Of a stretch of 15,351 nucleotides of DNA, positions 1 to 6,709 are shown in pieces. How positions within the stretch are numbered: position 1 is the stretch's first letter; every line of letters starts with the position of its first letter. The stretch comes from Bacillota bacterium. GTDB taxonomy: Bacteria; Bacillota; Clostridia; Christensenellales; UMGS416. The stretch is from positions 1 to 15,351 of the forward strand of contig JAEZSC010000100.1 of NCBI GenBank assembly GCA_023422005.1. The letters are read 5' to 3'. A program made the translations under genes and the position numbers. Below the pieces are notes generated by a model, which saw only the letters and a program-made list of their open reading frames with translations, did no database searches and was not told the DNA's origin.

Positions 1-436
1 CGGGATAAGGCCCTCCCTCGCATTTGACCACAGCCAAGTCCAAAGCGCTGTCGCTCCACACGGTCTTGCCGGGGCGGCGGTTGCCGTCGTTGGTCACCAC
101 GTCGATCTGCGTGGCGTTGCCGGCCACGTGGTTGTTGGTCAGGATGTACCCCCGGGCGTCCACAAACACGCCGGTGCCCAAGCCCTCCACAGTCTTGCCG
201 CCCATATCGGCGGGCTGCACAGCCTTCACCGCCAGGCCCACGACCGCCGGAGACACGCGTTCCACAACATCGGCCAGCGGCGTGTTGTCATTCTGGGGCG
301 TGAGCACGCCCACGGGCTTGGGCCCCGCGGATTCGGTGGGCGTGGGGCTGGTTACGCCGGGGGCGATGGGCGAAGGCGCGCAGGAAGTCAGCAGAATCAG
401 GCACATTAAGATGACAAGAACCGATTTTTTTCTCAA
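1..436 (-). CDS. HtrA/DegP-like trypsin-family serine protease, lipoprotein (3' end cut by window)
   Basis: This is the N-terminal 145 residues of a surface serine protease of the S1C (HtrA/DegP) type, which degrades or refolds damaged exported proteins. The first residues are basic, followed by a hydrophobic stretch ending in the lipobox LTSC (Cys19), so it is probably a lipid-anchored protein. A Pro/Thr/Ser-rich linker (about 20-50) leads into the protease fold. Two of the three catalytic residues are visible: His103 in TNNHVAG and Asp133 in SALDLAVVK. The catalytic Ser and any PDZ domain would lie outside the window. I chose a TTG start at 434-436 because AGGCGG sits 5 nt upstream and the signal peptide begins there; the next ATG would remove the charged N-terminus. 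It is the last visible gene of a minus-strand run, 85 bp after the hydrolase gene, so it may have its own promoter, although I could not find a convincing one. Confidence 0.85.
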   Translation of the reverse strand, partial: MRKKSVLVILMCLILLTSCAPSPIAPGVTSPTPTESAGPKPVGVLTPQNDNTPLADVVERVSPAVVGLAVKAVQPADMGGKTVEGLGTGVFVDARGYILTNNHVAGNATQIDVVTNDGNRRPGKTVWSDSALDLAVVKCEGGPYP

Positions 437-471
437 AGCAACCGCCTCTTTCTTTCGATGCCGTTATTGTG

Positions 472-484
472 TTCCTGGCAGGAA
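472..484. promoter_or_regulatory. 13-bp perfect palindrome upstream of the protease gene
   Basis: TTCCTG-G-CAGGAA forms two perfect 6-bp arms around one central base, 35 bp upstream of the TTG start of the HtrA-like gene and inside the 85-bp gap after the hydrolase gene. The spacing of the arms fits a dimeric repressor site rather than a terminator, because there is no room for a loop and no T run. The function is inferred only. Confidence 0.25.
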
Positions 485-521
485 AGCAAGAAGCATGTAA
501 GTTCTGGAAGGCAATGGCCGA

Positions 522-1442
522 TTACGTTTGCAGCGATTGATCGAAAAAATGAAGTATGTCTCGCGTAACCTCGTCGCGGCAGGTGTCGTTGAGCAGCTCG
601 TGGCGCGCGTCTTCGTACACGCGGCACGTGACAGCCAGGCCCGCACGATCATACTGGCGGCACAGCTCCCTAACCGCCGCGCCGTATTCGCCGGCGGGGT
701 CGCACGCGCCGGATAGCAGCAGCACCGGCACAGCCCGGGGCATGCGCGCCACCTGGTCAGCCCGTAGCGTGCGCAGCAGCGCCTGGGCCACATCGCGGAA
801 CAGCGACGCCGTGCACACAAAGCCGCAGTCGGGATCGTCCACATAGGCCTGCGTCTCGGCTCTATCCCGGCTGAGCCAGCCAAAGGTTGGGCGCTCTGCC
901 CGGAAGGGCTTGTGCCACGCGCCGAACACCATGCCATCCAGCAGCGCGGAGGGCGTGGCAGGCCCTTGCAGCGCGCACATGAGGCCCGTGAGCAGGGGCG
1001 CCAGATCCCGCCGGATGGGCTTGTCCACGGTGACACCGGACAGCGCAGCCGCGCGGAAACTCTCTCCGAAGCCCTGAAGCATCAGCCTGGCGAAGATGGA
1101 CCCCATGGAATGGCCAAAGAGCAGCACCGGGCAGGCATAACGCGTCTGCGCCCAGCGAGTCAGCTGGTGCAGATCCCCCAGCACGGTTTGCCAGCCAGCT
1201 TTGGCCGCGAAAAAACCCTTGGCAGCGCCGGCGGCGGTGCGCCCGTGGCCGCGCAGGTCCATGGCCACGGCGGCAAACCCGCGTTCACCAAGCGCCTGGG
1301 CAAAACGCCCGTAGCGCGCGGCGTGCTCGGCCATGCCGTGCACGATGAGCACCACGGCGCGGGGGTTGTCCACCGGCCACTCGTAGCAGGCCAGCGACCG
1401 CCCGTCGGCGGAAAGTATACGGAAATCCACTCGGTCAGCCAT
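522..1442 (-). CDS. alpha/beta hydrolase, monoacylglycerol lipase / lysophospholipase type
   Basis: A 306-residue serine hydrolase of the S33/hydrolase_4 type, whose relatives cleave monoacylglycerols or lysophospholipids. The family marks are all present: the oxyanion-side motif HGMAEH at 35-40, the strand-turn MDLRGHG at 61-67, the nucleophile elbow GHSMGS with Ser112, the acid Asp248 in SGACDPAG, and His281 in DARHELLND. No signal peptide or membrane segment is seen, so it should be cytoplasmic. The ATG at 1440-1442 is preceded by GCGAGGTG about 6 nt away. It lies 29 bp downstream of the ANT-GNAT gene on the same strand, so co-transcription is likely. Bacterial relatives are often called lysophospholipase or YtpA-like; the substrate cannot be read from the sequence. 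Confidence 0.88.
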   Translation of the reverse strand: MADRVDFRILSADGRSLACYEWPVDNPRAVVLIVHGMAEHAARYGRFAQALGERGFAAVAMDLRGHGRTAAGAAKGFFAAKAGWQTVLGDLHQLTRWAQTRYACPVLLFGHSMGSIFARLMLQGFGESFRAAALSGVTVDKPIRRDLAPLLTGLMCALQGPATPSALLDGMVFGAWHKPFRAERPTFGWLSRDRAETQAYVDDPDCGFVCTASLFRDVAQALLRTLRADQVARMPRAVPVLLLSGACDPAGEYGAAVRELCRQYDRAGLAVTCRVYEDARHELLNDTCRDEVTRDILHFFDQSLQT

Positions 1443-1471
1443 GGTAGCACCTCGCTCCCCGGGACCATTCC

Positions 1472-2914
1472 CTACATTGTAAGCGGTTGGCCGTCCAGCC
1501 GGGTCACGCCATAGTATACCCGGTCGTCATAACGGTTGGTTTCGGGGTAATAGAAGCTCTGGCGCAGCACGCCCTCTCGCCGAAAGCCCGCCTTGGCCAG
1601 CACCCGTCCGCTGGCCGCGTTGCGCCCCCGGTGGAAGGCCTGCAGACGGTGCAGCCCGGTGTGCCCGAAGGCGTATTCTACGACCGCCGAGAGCGCCTCG
1701 GTGGCATAGCCCTGCCCCTGCCAGGGTCGTCCCACGCAATACTCCACATCGGCCATGCGGTGGCGCACGTTCACCTGGTAGAAGGCGATCTGCCCGATGC
1801 ATTCGCCGCTGTCACGCAGCGTAACAGCCCAGCGGAAGAAATTGCTTTGGGCATACCGGGCTGCCCAGCCCCGGATCATCGCGGCCACCTGGGCCTCGTC
1901 GGCGCAGGCCAGCTCGCCGTACTCGTGCTGCACCTGCGGGTCTCCAGCCCAGTTTTTCCAAGCGCCGGCAGCGTCCTCCGGGCGGAAGGGCCGCAGGATC
2001 AGCCGCGGCGTATCGATGGGCTGGGTGCCGCCGGTTCCCCGCTCAACCGCGCCGGGGTGTTCCAGCGCCAGCATCCACGCAAGGCAGGCGGTCGCGCCGT
2101 CCTCCTCCCGCTGGTCATAGGCAAACCCCATGCGCTGGGCCACCGCCGCCGCCGAACGGCGGAAAAGCGCCACGGACTCGGCCAGCGCAGCCTCTATAGC
2201 CGGCCGGCAGGCCGTGGGCCACGTGCGCAGCAGCGCGGCGGCGTCCTCCTGCGGCAGCAGGCCGGGCAGGTATTTACAGCACTTACCCGCGCTGTGAGCA
2301 AAATCCGTGGCCAGCCCCGCCTGCCAGCTCAGCATCATCAGCAGCATGGGCCGCAGATAGGCGTTCAGGTGCTCTAGCGCGTACAGCAGCTCGCCGCGGT
2401 ACAGGCCTTTGGCCACATACAGCGTGATCCACCAGAACTCGTTGCAGCAGTCGCGGTATTGCTCCGCGGTGGGCCGGCGGATCAGATAGTCGGCGTCGGA
2501 AGGCGGAGGGATCGCGGGCAGCAGGCCGTCCTTGTCCAGCAGCGGCACGGTCTGAGAGTCCGACAGATAGTTGGCCGCGGTGACCTCCCGGGTCTGCACG
2601 GTCATGTCGATGCGGTTGCCGTCGGCAAACTGCATCAGGTATCCATAGCTTTCATCGGGGTTTCTGTGGTCGTCGAAGAGCGTGGAGCGGTCGGGTTCCT
2701 GCAAGATGGCCAGCTCTCCAAAGGCAGACAACCAGGTTTTATCCTCTACAAAGGGTCGCGTCTGCGTGACCACGTAGACGACATCATAATCCTGCAGAGC
2801 GTCCCGCAGGGCGCCGGGGCTGGCTCGGGAGCCGTTCATGTAGACGGCGCGCACGCGTTCGTCCCGGCGGGCGATGTCCAGTATCAGAGAAAGCATCTGC
2901 TGCTCGGTGCGCAC
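1472..2914 (-). CDS. fusion protein: ANT(6)-type aminoglycoside nucleotidyltransferase + RimJ/RimL-type GNAT acetyltransferase
   Basis: A 480-residue two-domain protein. Residues 1 to about 285 match the AadK/ANT(6) streptomycin 6-adenylyltransferase family at full length: NGSR at 27-30, the metal-binding LQDYDVVYVV with Asp42 and Asp44, RIDMTV with Asp103, the family signature around 148-173 (RDCCNEFWW then YVAKGLYRGE), and the HSAGK segment near 207-211. Residues about 298-480 are a complete GNAT domain starting DTPRLILRPF, with the acetyl-CoA loop RPWQGQGYATEAL at 397-409 and the late motif NAASGRVLAKAGF typical of RimJ/RimL and spermidine-type acetyltransferases. The joint at 286-298 is short and carries no stop or frameshift. 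The start is GTG at 2912-2914, with AGGAGG 5 nt upstream; that site includes the stop codon of the preceding hydratase gene. The domain assignments are firm; drug resistance is only a possibility, since the GNAT half does not look like AAC(6'). Confidence 0.88.
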   Translation of the reverse strand: MRTEQQMLSLILDIARRDERVRAVYMNGSRASPGALRDALQDYDVVYVVTQTRPFVEDKTWLSAFGELAILQEPDRSTLFDDHRNPDESYGYLMQFADGNRIDMTVQTREVTAANYLSDSQTVPLLDKDGLLPAIPPPSDADYLIRRPTAEQYRDCCNEFWWITLYVAKGLYRGELLYALEHLNAYLRPMLLMMLSWQAGLATDFAHSAGKCCKYLPGLLPQEDAAALLRTWPTACRPAIEAALAESVALFRRSAAAVAQRMGFAYDQREEDGATACLAWMLALEHPGAVERGTGGTQPIDTPRLILRPFRPEDAAGAWKNWAGDPQVQHEYGELACADEAQVAAMIRGWAARYAQSNFFRWAVTLRDSGECIGQIAFYQVNVRHRMADVEYCVGRPWQGQGYATEALSAVVEYAFGHTGLHRLQAFHRGRNAASGRVLAKAGFRREGVLRQSFYYPETNRYDDRVYYGVTRLDGQPLTM

Positions 2915-2923
2915 GGATTCCTC

Positions 2924-3478
2924 CTATCCCCTTCGATATACGACGGGGCCGCTTAGGTACAGATCGCCGCCGTGGCAATCCACCGCGGCAATGAGAGGCA
3001 TGTATGCAACTTGAAGTTCATGCACGGCTTCAGCTCCCAGATCGGCGAAGGCCACCACGCGGCTGGCACTCACACAGGCGGCATACAGCGCGCCGGCGCC
3101 GCCGGTGGCTGCCAGATACAGCCCCCGGTGCCGCACCAACGCGGCCTTTACACCGTCGCTGCGGGGGCCTTTGCCGATGCTGACCCGCTGGCCCAGCGCG
3201 ATCATCCGCGGCGCGTAGGCGTCCATGCGGCTGGATGTCGTAGGCCCGCAGGAGCCGATGGGCTGCCCTGGCGGCGCCGGGCAGGGCCCGGCGTAATAGA
3301 TTACGGCGTCGCGCAATTCGAAGGGCAGCGGCTGCCCAGCGTCCAGCAGCGCCATCAGGCGCTTGTGAGCGGCGTCGCGGGCGGTCAGGATGCTTCCAGT
3401 GAGCAGCACCGTGTCTCCGGCGCGCACGGCGGCGATGGCCTCATCGGACAGCGGCGTGGTCAGGCGATGCTCTGCCAT
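2924..3478 (-). CDS. class I fumarate/tartrate hydratase, beta subunit (C-terminal domain type)
   Basis: A 184-residue protein matching the beta subunit or C-terminal domain of FeS class I hydro-lyases (FumB-type half, TtdB, two-subunit fumarases of anaerobes). Seen motifs are TPLSDEAI near the start, GDTVLLTGSILTARDAAHKR at 21-40, YYAGPCPAPPG at 61-71, GPTTSSRMD at 78-86, GKG at 102-104 and ATGGAGALYA at 124-133, all typical of the family. An open frame continues upstream, but the real start is the ATG at 3476-3478, where TGATG joins the stop of the alpha-subunit gene; residues before it lack any family similarity. Together the subunits would form a heteromeric hydratase that adds water to fumarate or removes it from malate, L-tartrate or a related hydroxy acid. 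The substrate is not decided by sequence. Confidence 0.9.
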   Translation of the reverse strand: MAEHRLTTPLSDEAIAAVRAGDTVLLTGSILTARDAAHKRLMALLDAGQPLPFELRDAVIYYAGPCPAPPGQPIGSCGPTTSSRMDAYAPRMIALGQRVSIGKGPRSDGVKAALVRHRGLYLAATGGAGALYAACVSASRVVAFADLGAEAVHELQVAYMPLIAAVDCHGGDLYLSGPVVYRRG

Positions 3479-4320
3479 CAGATCACCCCCTCGGCGTGGC
3501 GGGCGCAGTGGCACTGCATGTTGACCGCCACCGGCAGCCCGGCGATGTGGGTGGGTTCTGCCTCGATGTGCACGGCCAGCGCCGTGACCGTGCCGCCCAG
3601 GCCCATGGGGCCGATGCCCAGGGCGTTGATGCGATCCAGCAGCGCCGTCTCCAGTGCGCGTAGCGCGGAATCGGGGCTGAAAGCCCCCAGGGGGCGCAGC
3701 AGCGAGCGCTTGGCCAGCTGCGCGCAGCGCTCGAAGGTGCCGCCCAGACCCACGCCCACGACCACCGGCGGGCACGGGTTTCCCCCGGCCAGCGCCACGG
3801 TCTCCACGATGAAATCCATCGCGCCGGCCACGCCGGCGCTGGGCGTCAGCATTTTCAGGCGGCTCATGTTCTCGGAACCGAAGCCCTTGGGGGCCACGGT
3901 GATGCGGATTCGGTCGCCGGCCACCAGCCGCATGTGCAGCACGGCCGGCGTGTTGTCGCCGGTGTTGCGGCGTTCCAGCGGCGTCAGCACCGAAGCGCGG
4001 AAGCATCCGTCTCGGTAGGCGCGGCGCACACCCTCGTCGATGGCGTCGCTTAAAAGACCGCCGGCGATGTGCACATCCTGCCCCACGTCGGCGAACACCA
4101 CGGCCATGCCGGTGTCCTGACACAGCGGCAGGTTGCGCTGCCGGGCGGCGTCCAGGTTGTCCACCAGTTGGCGCAGCGATTCGCGGCCCACCGGTGATTC
4201 CTCGGCGGCCAGCGCCGCGCGCAGCGCGGCCTGTGCCGGTTCGTCCAGCGAGCGGCCCGCCCGCAGGCTCAGCTCATAGACCAGTTCCTCTATCTCCTTG
4301 GCCGTGATCTCCCTCAACAT
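3478..4320 (-). CDS. class I fumarate/tartrate hydratase, alpha subunit (4Fe-4S)
   Basis: A 280-residue catalytic alpha subunit of the class I, oxygen-sensitive hydro-lyase family. Cysteines likely to hold the 4Fe-4S cluster are Cys67 in LPLCQDTG, Cys183 in GGNPCPPVVVG, and Cys270 or Cys272 in NMQCHCARH. Other family motifs are NTGDNTP at 119-125, APKGFGSENMS at 143-153, and GIGPMGLGGTVTAL at 235-248. The ATG at 4318-4320 is preceded by GAGGCGGG and begins 7 bp after the stop of the Gfo/Idh gene, so the two are probably co-transcribed. Its own stop overlaps the beta-subunit ATG by one base (TGATG), suggesting translational coupling and balanced subunits. In anaerobes such pairs are usually fumarase, but L(+)-tartrate dehydratase (TtdA/TtdB) is the main alternative, and the sugar-enzyme neighbours make a sugar-acid substrate possible. 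Confidence 0.92.
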   Translation of the reverse strand: MLREITAKEIEELVYELSLRAGRSLDEPAQAALRAALAAEESPVGRESLRQLVDNLDAARQRNLPLCQDTGMAVVFADVGQDVHIAGGLLSDAIDEGVRRAYRDGCFRASVLTPLERRNTGDNTPAVLHMRLVAGDRIRITVAPKGFGSENMSRLKMLTPSAGVAGAMDFIVETVALAGGNPCPPVVVGVGLGGTFERCAQLAKRSLLRPLGAFSPDSALRALETALLDRINALGIGPMGLGGTVTALAVHIEAEPTHIAGLPVAVNMQCHCARHAEGVI

Positions 4321-4327
4321 ACCCGCC

Positions 4328-5338
4328 TCACAGCGCCACGGCCGCGCCGGTGGCCGAGGATTCATACAGACCGCACACGAGCTTGACGGCCTCGATGCCC
4401 TGGGTTCCATCGATGGTGAAGGGCAGGCCGGCGGCCACACAGCGGTAAAAATCGGCGATCTGGGTGCGGTGGCCGCTGCCCCAGCAGTCCTTCTGGCCGA
4501 TGGGCGCGCCGTCGGGGGCGCACAGGCGCGTGTAGCCGTCGTCCAGGCGGTACAGCGATTCGCCTCGCAGCAGGAACGTTCCGCGCTCGAACACGGCCTC
4601 GATCTCCACGGGGCTGTCCACGCCATAGCCCACGGTGGCATAGAACACCGCCGGCACGCCGCTGCGCATCATGATGCGGGCGTGGGCGCTGTCCTCCACG
4701 TCGATGAGGCCGGTGAGCGCGTCGGTGCTGATGGCGCCCTTGATGGATGCCGCGCCGCCGCACAGCCACTGCACCAGATCCAGCGTGTGGATGGCCTGGT
4801 TGATCATGACGCCGCCACCCTCGGTGGTCTTGCGGCCGTGCCAGTCGTCGCTATAATAGGCCTCGGTGCGCCGCCAAACCACGCTGCCGCGCATACATTG
4901 CAGCGCGCCGAAGGAGCCGTCCCCGGCGATTTCCTTGAGGATGCGGGACGCGTGGTTGTAGCGGTTCTGGAAAATCACGCACAGATGGCCGCCGGCAGCC
5001 TGGTCCGCGTCGATCATGGCTTCGGCGTCGGCCACGGTCATGGCCATGGGTTTTTCCACCAGCACGTATTTGCCCGCGGCCAGCGCGGCCAGCCCCATTT
5101 CAGCGTGCAGCCAATGGGGCGTGCAGATGTGCACGGCGTCGATGGCGGCGTCGGAAAGCATCCGGCGGTAGTCGGTGTATGCTTCGCAGCCCAAAGCCTG
5201 GGCAGAAGCCTGCGCGCGCTCGGGTTTGTTGTCGCACACGGCGGCCACCTGCACATGGGGCAAGTCTTTCAGAGCGGTCAGGTGGGTATGATGGATGGCA
5301 CCGCAGCCGATGATGGCTGCGCGGATGGGCTTGGTCAT
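4328..5338 (-). CDS. Gfo/Idh/MocA-family NAD(P)-dependent oxidoreductase (first copy)
   Basis: A 336-residue oxidoreductase of the glucose-fructose oxidoreductase / inositol dehydrogenase family. The Rossmann nucleotide-binding loop is IIGCGAIHH at 9-17, the family EKP motif with catalytic Lys is at 95-97, and the second-domain signature GGGVMINQAIHTLD is at 174-187 with the likely catalytic His184. Such enzymes oxidise or reduce a ring hydroxyl of sugars, inositols or glycosides. The ATG at 5336-5338 has GGAGG 7 nt upstream. An in-frame ATG further upstream (5401) would add 21 residues that match nothing and has no ribosome binding site. It is the first gene of the lower minus-strand run and follows the hairpin-rich leader at 5339-5587. 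It differs clearly from the second copy at 7607-8590, so this is not a recent duplication. Confidence 0.9.
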   Translation of the reverse strand: MTKPIRAAIIGCGAIHHTHLTALKDLPHVQVAAVCDNKPERAQASAQALGCEAYTDYRRMLSDAAIDAVHICTPHWLHAEMGLAALAAGKYVLVEKPMAMTVADAEAMIDADQAAGGHLCVIFQNRYNHASRILKEIAGDGSFGALQCMRGSVVWRRTEAYYSDDWHGRKTTEGGGVMINQAIHTLDLVQWLCGGAASIKGAISTDALTGLIDVEDSAHARIMMRSGVPAVFYATVGYGVDSPVEIEAVFERGTFLLRGESLYRLDDGYTRLCAPDGAPIGQKDCWGSGHRTQIADFYRCVAAGLPFTIDGTQGIEAVKLVCGLYESSATGAAVAL

Positions 5339-5587
5339 GAAAAAGCCTCCAATGACTCCATTTCGCCGCCGACGCTGCGGTGTCGCCGGCGATTTAGACA
5401 TCTTACTACAAACTGCCGTCTATCGCCCGCCGCACAGGTCGCCGGGCGATCTCTGGCTTTTCGTTTACACTCAATACTTTTTAAACACGTTTCGCCTACG
5501 GGCGGATTTTGTAACGTCCTCAGTCTGGTCTCGTGTTTCCTTCCGCCGAATGAATCGGCGGTCGGCACTTTTTATCATTCGTATCAC
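5339..5587 (-). promoter_or_regulatory. hairpin-rich leader/intergenic region between the two metabolic gene runs
   Basis: No gene is seen here. Read in the direction of the flanking genes it holds a series of GC-rich inverted repeats: CCGCCGA/TCGGCGG with a 5-nt loop (5543-5561), ATCGCCCG/CGGGCGAT with a 13-nt loop (5422-5450), and a 10-bp arm pair with one mismatch around an 8-nt loop (5364-5391) just before the ribosome binding site. Between them lies a more AT-rich stretch (about 5459-5515). None of the hairpins is followed by a T run on the coding strand, so they are not standard terminators. The structured leader may stabilise the mRNA, regulate it, or bind a ligand. I found no convincing SigA promoter inside. 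Confidence 0.4.
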
Positions 5588-6667
5588 TTATCCCGCCAGC
5601 GTCTCCTCGGCGAAGGCCAGCACCGCCATGATGTCGGCTACGGCGTTCTCGTCCAGGCGATTCCACACGAGATAGGGAAAATAGGGGCACAGCGCCAGCT
5701 GCTGGCCGCCGTGCTCCACGGTGACGGTGACCTTCTTGAGCTTGTCCGGCGCGGTCTGCACGCAGTAGCCGCAGCCGTCGCACTTCTTGCAGCGCTGCGC
5801 GCACAGGGCTTGCAGGCGCTGGTCCATGGCGTCCCAGCGGCGCAGCAGCTCGCGGAAGTGCGGCACCTTGAGCTCGTGCTTGAGCGGCCACTGCTTGCGG
5901 TAGTCGTACCACGCCCCCAGCGCCAGCTTGTCCTTCTTGCCGATGGGCTTGGAGCGGTCCAGCCGCAGGCCGTTGTCGGAGCTGGTGGGTAGCTGGATGC
6001 CACCCTGCGCTTCATAACCTCGCTGGTCGAAAAAGGCCATAAACCGCCCAAACAGCGCGTCGTCGCCGCAACGCAGGCCATATAGGGCCGTGGCATAATC
6101 ATGGGCGGGGTCAAACATGCAGCGCGGGAAAGCCACGGCGGCGCTGGCGCCCTGCGCGGCGATGGTGTCGCTCAGCAGCTTCCACGCCGGGAACATTTGC
6201 GGCCACGCGGCGCAGCGGAAAACCGTACCCTCGGGCGTAATCTCGCGGGTCACGCCGAAGTTCGCGAGCAGCGGCAGCTGCTTGCCCGCCAGGCGCATGG
6301 CGCCCTTGGGCAGCACAAAGCCATCGGGTATGAGAACGGCGGCGCAGCCCAGGCGGGCCATGAAGCCGAAGAACTCATCCATCTGCTTGTTGATGGCGCG
6401 CATCTGCAGGATCAGCTCAGGTTTGCGATTGTTGACTTCCCACTCGCCATACCGGTCGTCGGGGAATTCCGGCAGGGCGAGCAAAGCAGGGTTCTCAAAG
6501 GCGCTGTGCTGCAGCGCGGTCATAAAGTCATAGAACTGCCGCTGAGACTGCTCCGTCACGCCATCGGCCGCCGCCGGGTGAAAGGGCGGCACCGTGGCCT
6601 GCAGCGCGAACACCATGCGGCGGGCCAACTGGCCAAAGCCGTTCTCCAGCCATTGCTCAGGATTCAT
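5588..6667 (-). CDS. uncharacterised protein with C-terminal ferredoxin-like cysteine cluster
   Basis: I do not recognise the family of this 359-residue protein. Its body shows no signal peptide or membrane segment and looks like a soluble alpha/beta protein. Near the C-terminus there is a dense cluster, CAQRCKKCDGCGYC, giving Cys289, 293, 296, 299 and 302, then Cys327 followed by proline in ALCPYFPY. A CxxCxxCxxC run with a later CP is a pattern that can hold a 4Fe-4S cluster, though a zinc site is also possible. Additional cysteines at 108, 152, 183 and 200 are scattered. The ATG at 6665-6667 has AGGAGG 9 nt upstream. It sits 42 bp after the TIM-barrel isomerase gene and is the last gene of its run, which suggests a redox or metal role in the same pathway. 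The function is unknown. Confidence 0.8.
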   Translation of the reverse strand: MNPEQWLENGFGQLARRMVFALQATVPPFHPAAADGVTEQSQRQFYDFMTALQHSAFENPALLALPEFPDDRYGEWEVNNRKPELILQMRAINKQMDEFFGFMARLGCAAVLIPDGFVLPKGAMRLAGKQLPLLANFGVTREITPEGTVFRCAAWPQMFPAWKLLSDTIAAQGASAAVAFPRCMFDPAHDYATALYGLRCGDDALFGRFMAFFDQRGYEAQGGIQLPTSSDNGLRLDRSKPIGKKDKLALGAWYDYRKQWPLKHELKVPHFRELLRRWDAMDQRLQALCAQRCKKCDGCGYCVQTAPDKLKKVTVTVEHGGQQLALCPYFPYLVWNRLDENAVADIMAVLAFAEETLAG

Positions 6668-6709
6668 GGCGGTTTTCCTCCTTGGTTGCTCAGTTGGGCC
6701 CGTTGCATA

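Noticed and set aside
3479..4123. N-terminal extension of the hydratase beta-subunit frame
   Set aside because: The extension is Arg/Gly-rich, overlaps the alpha-subunit gene in another frame and lacks family similarity; the TGATG junction at 3478 is the natural start.
4298..5992. 564-residue open frame on the plus strand
   Set aside because: It lies antisense to the hydratase, Gfo/Idh and Cys-cluster genes and crosses the intergenic leader. The translation is rich in His, Gly and Ala with no family features; long antisense frames are expected in GC-rich DNA.
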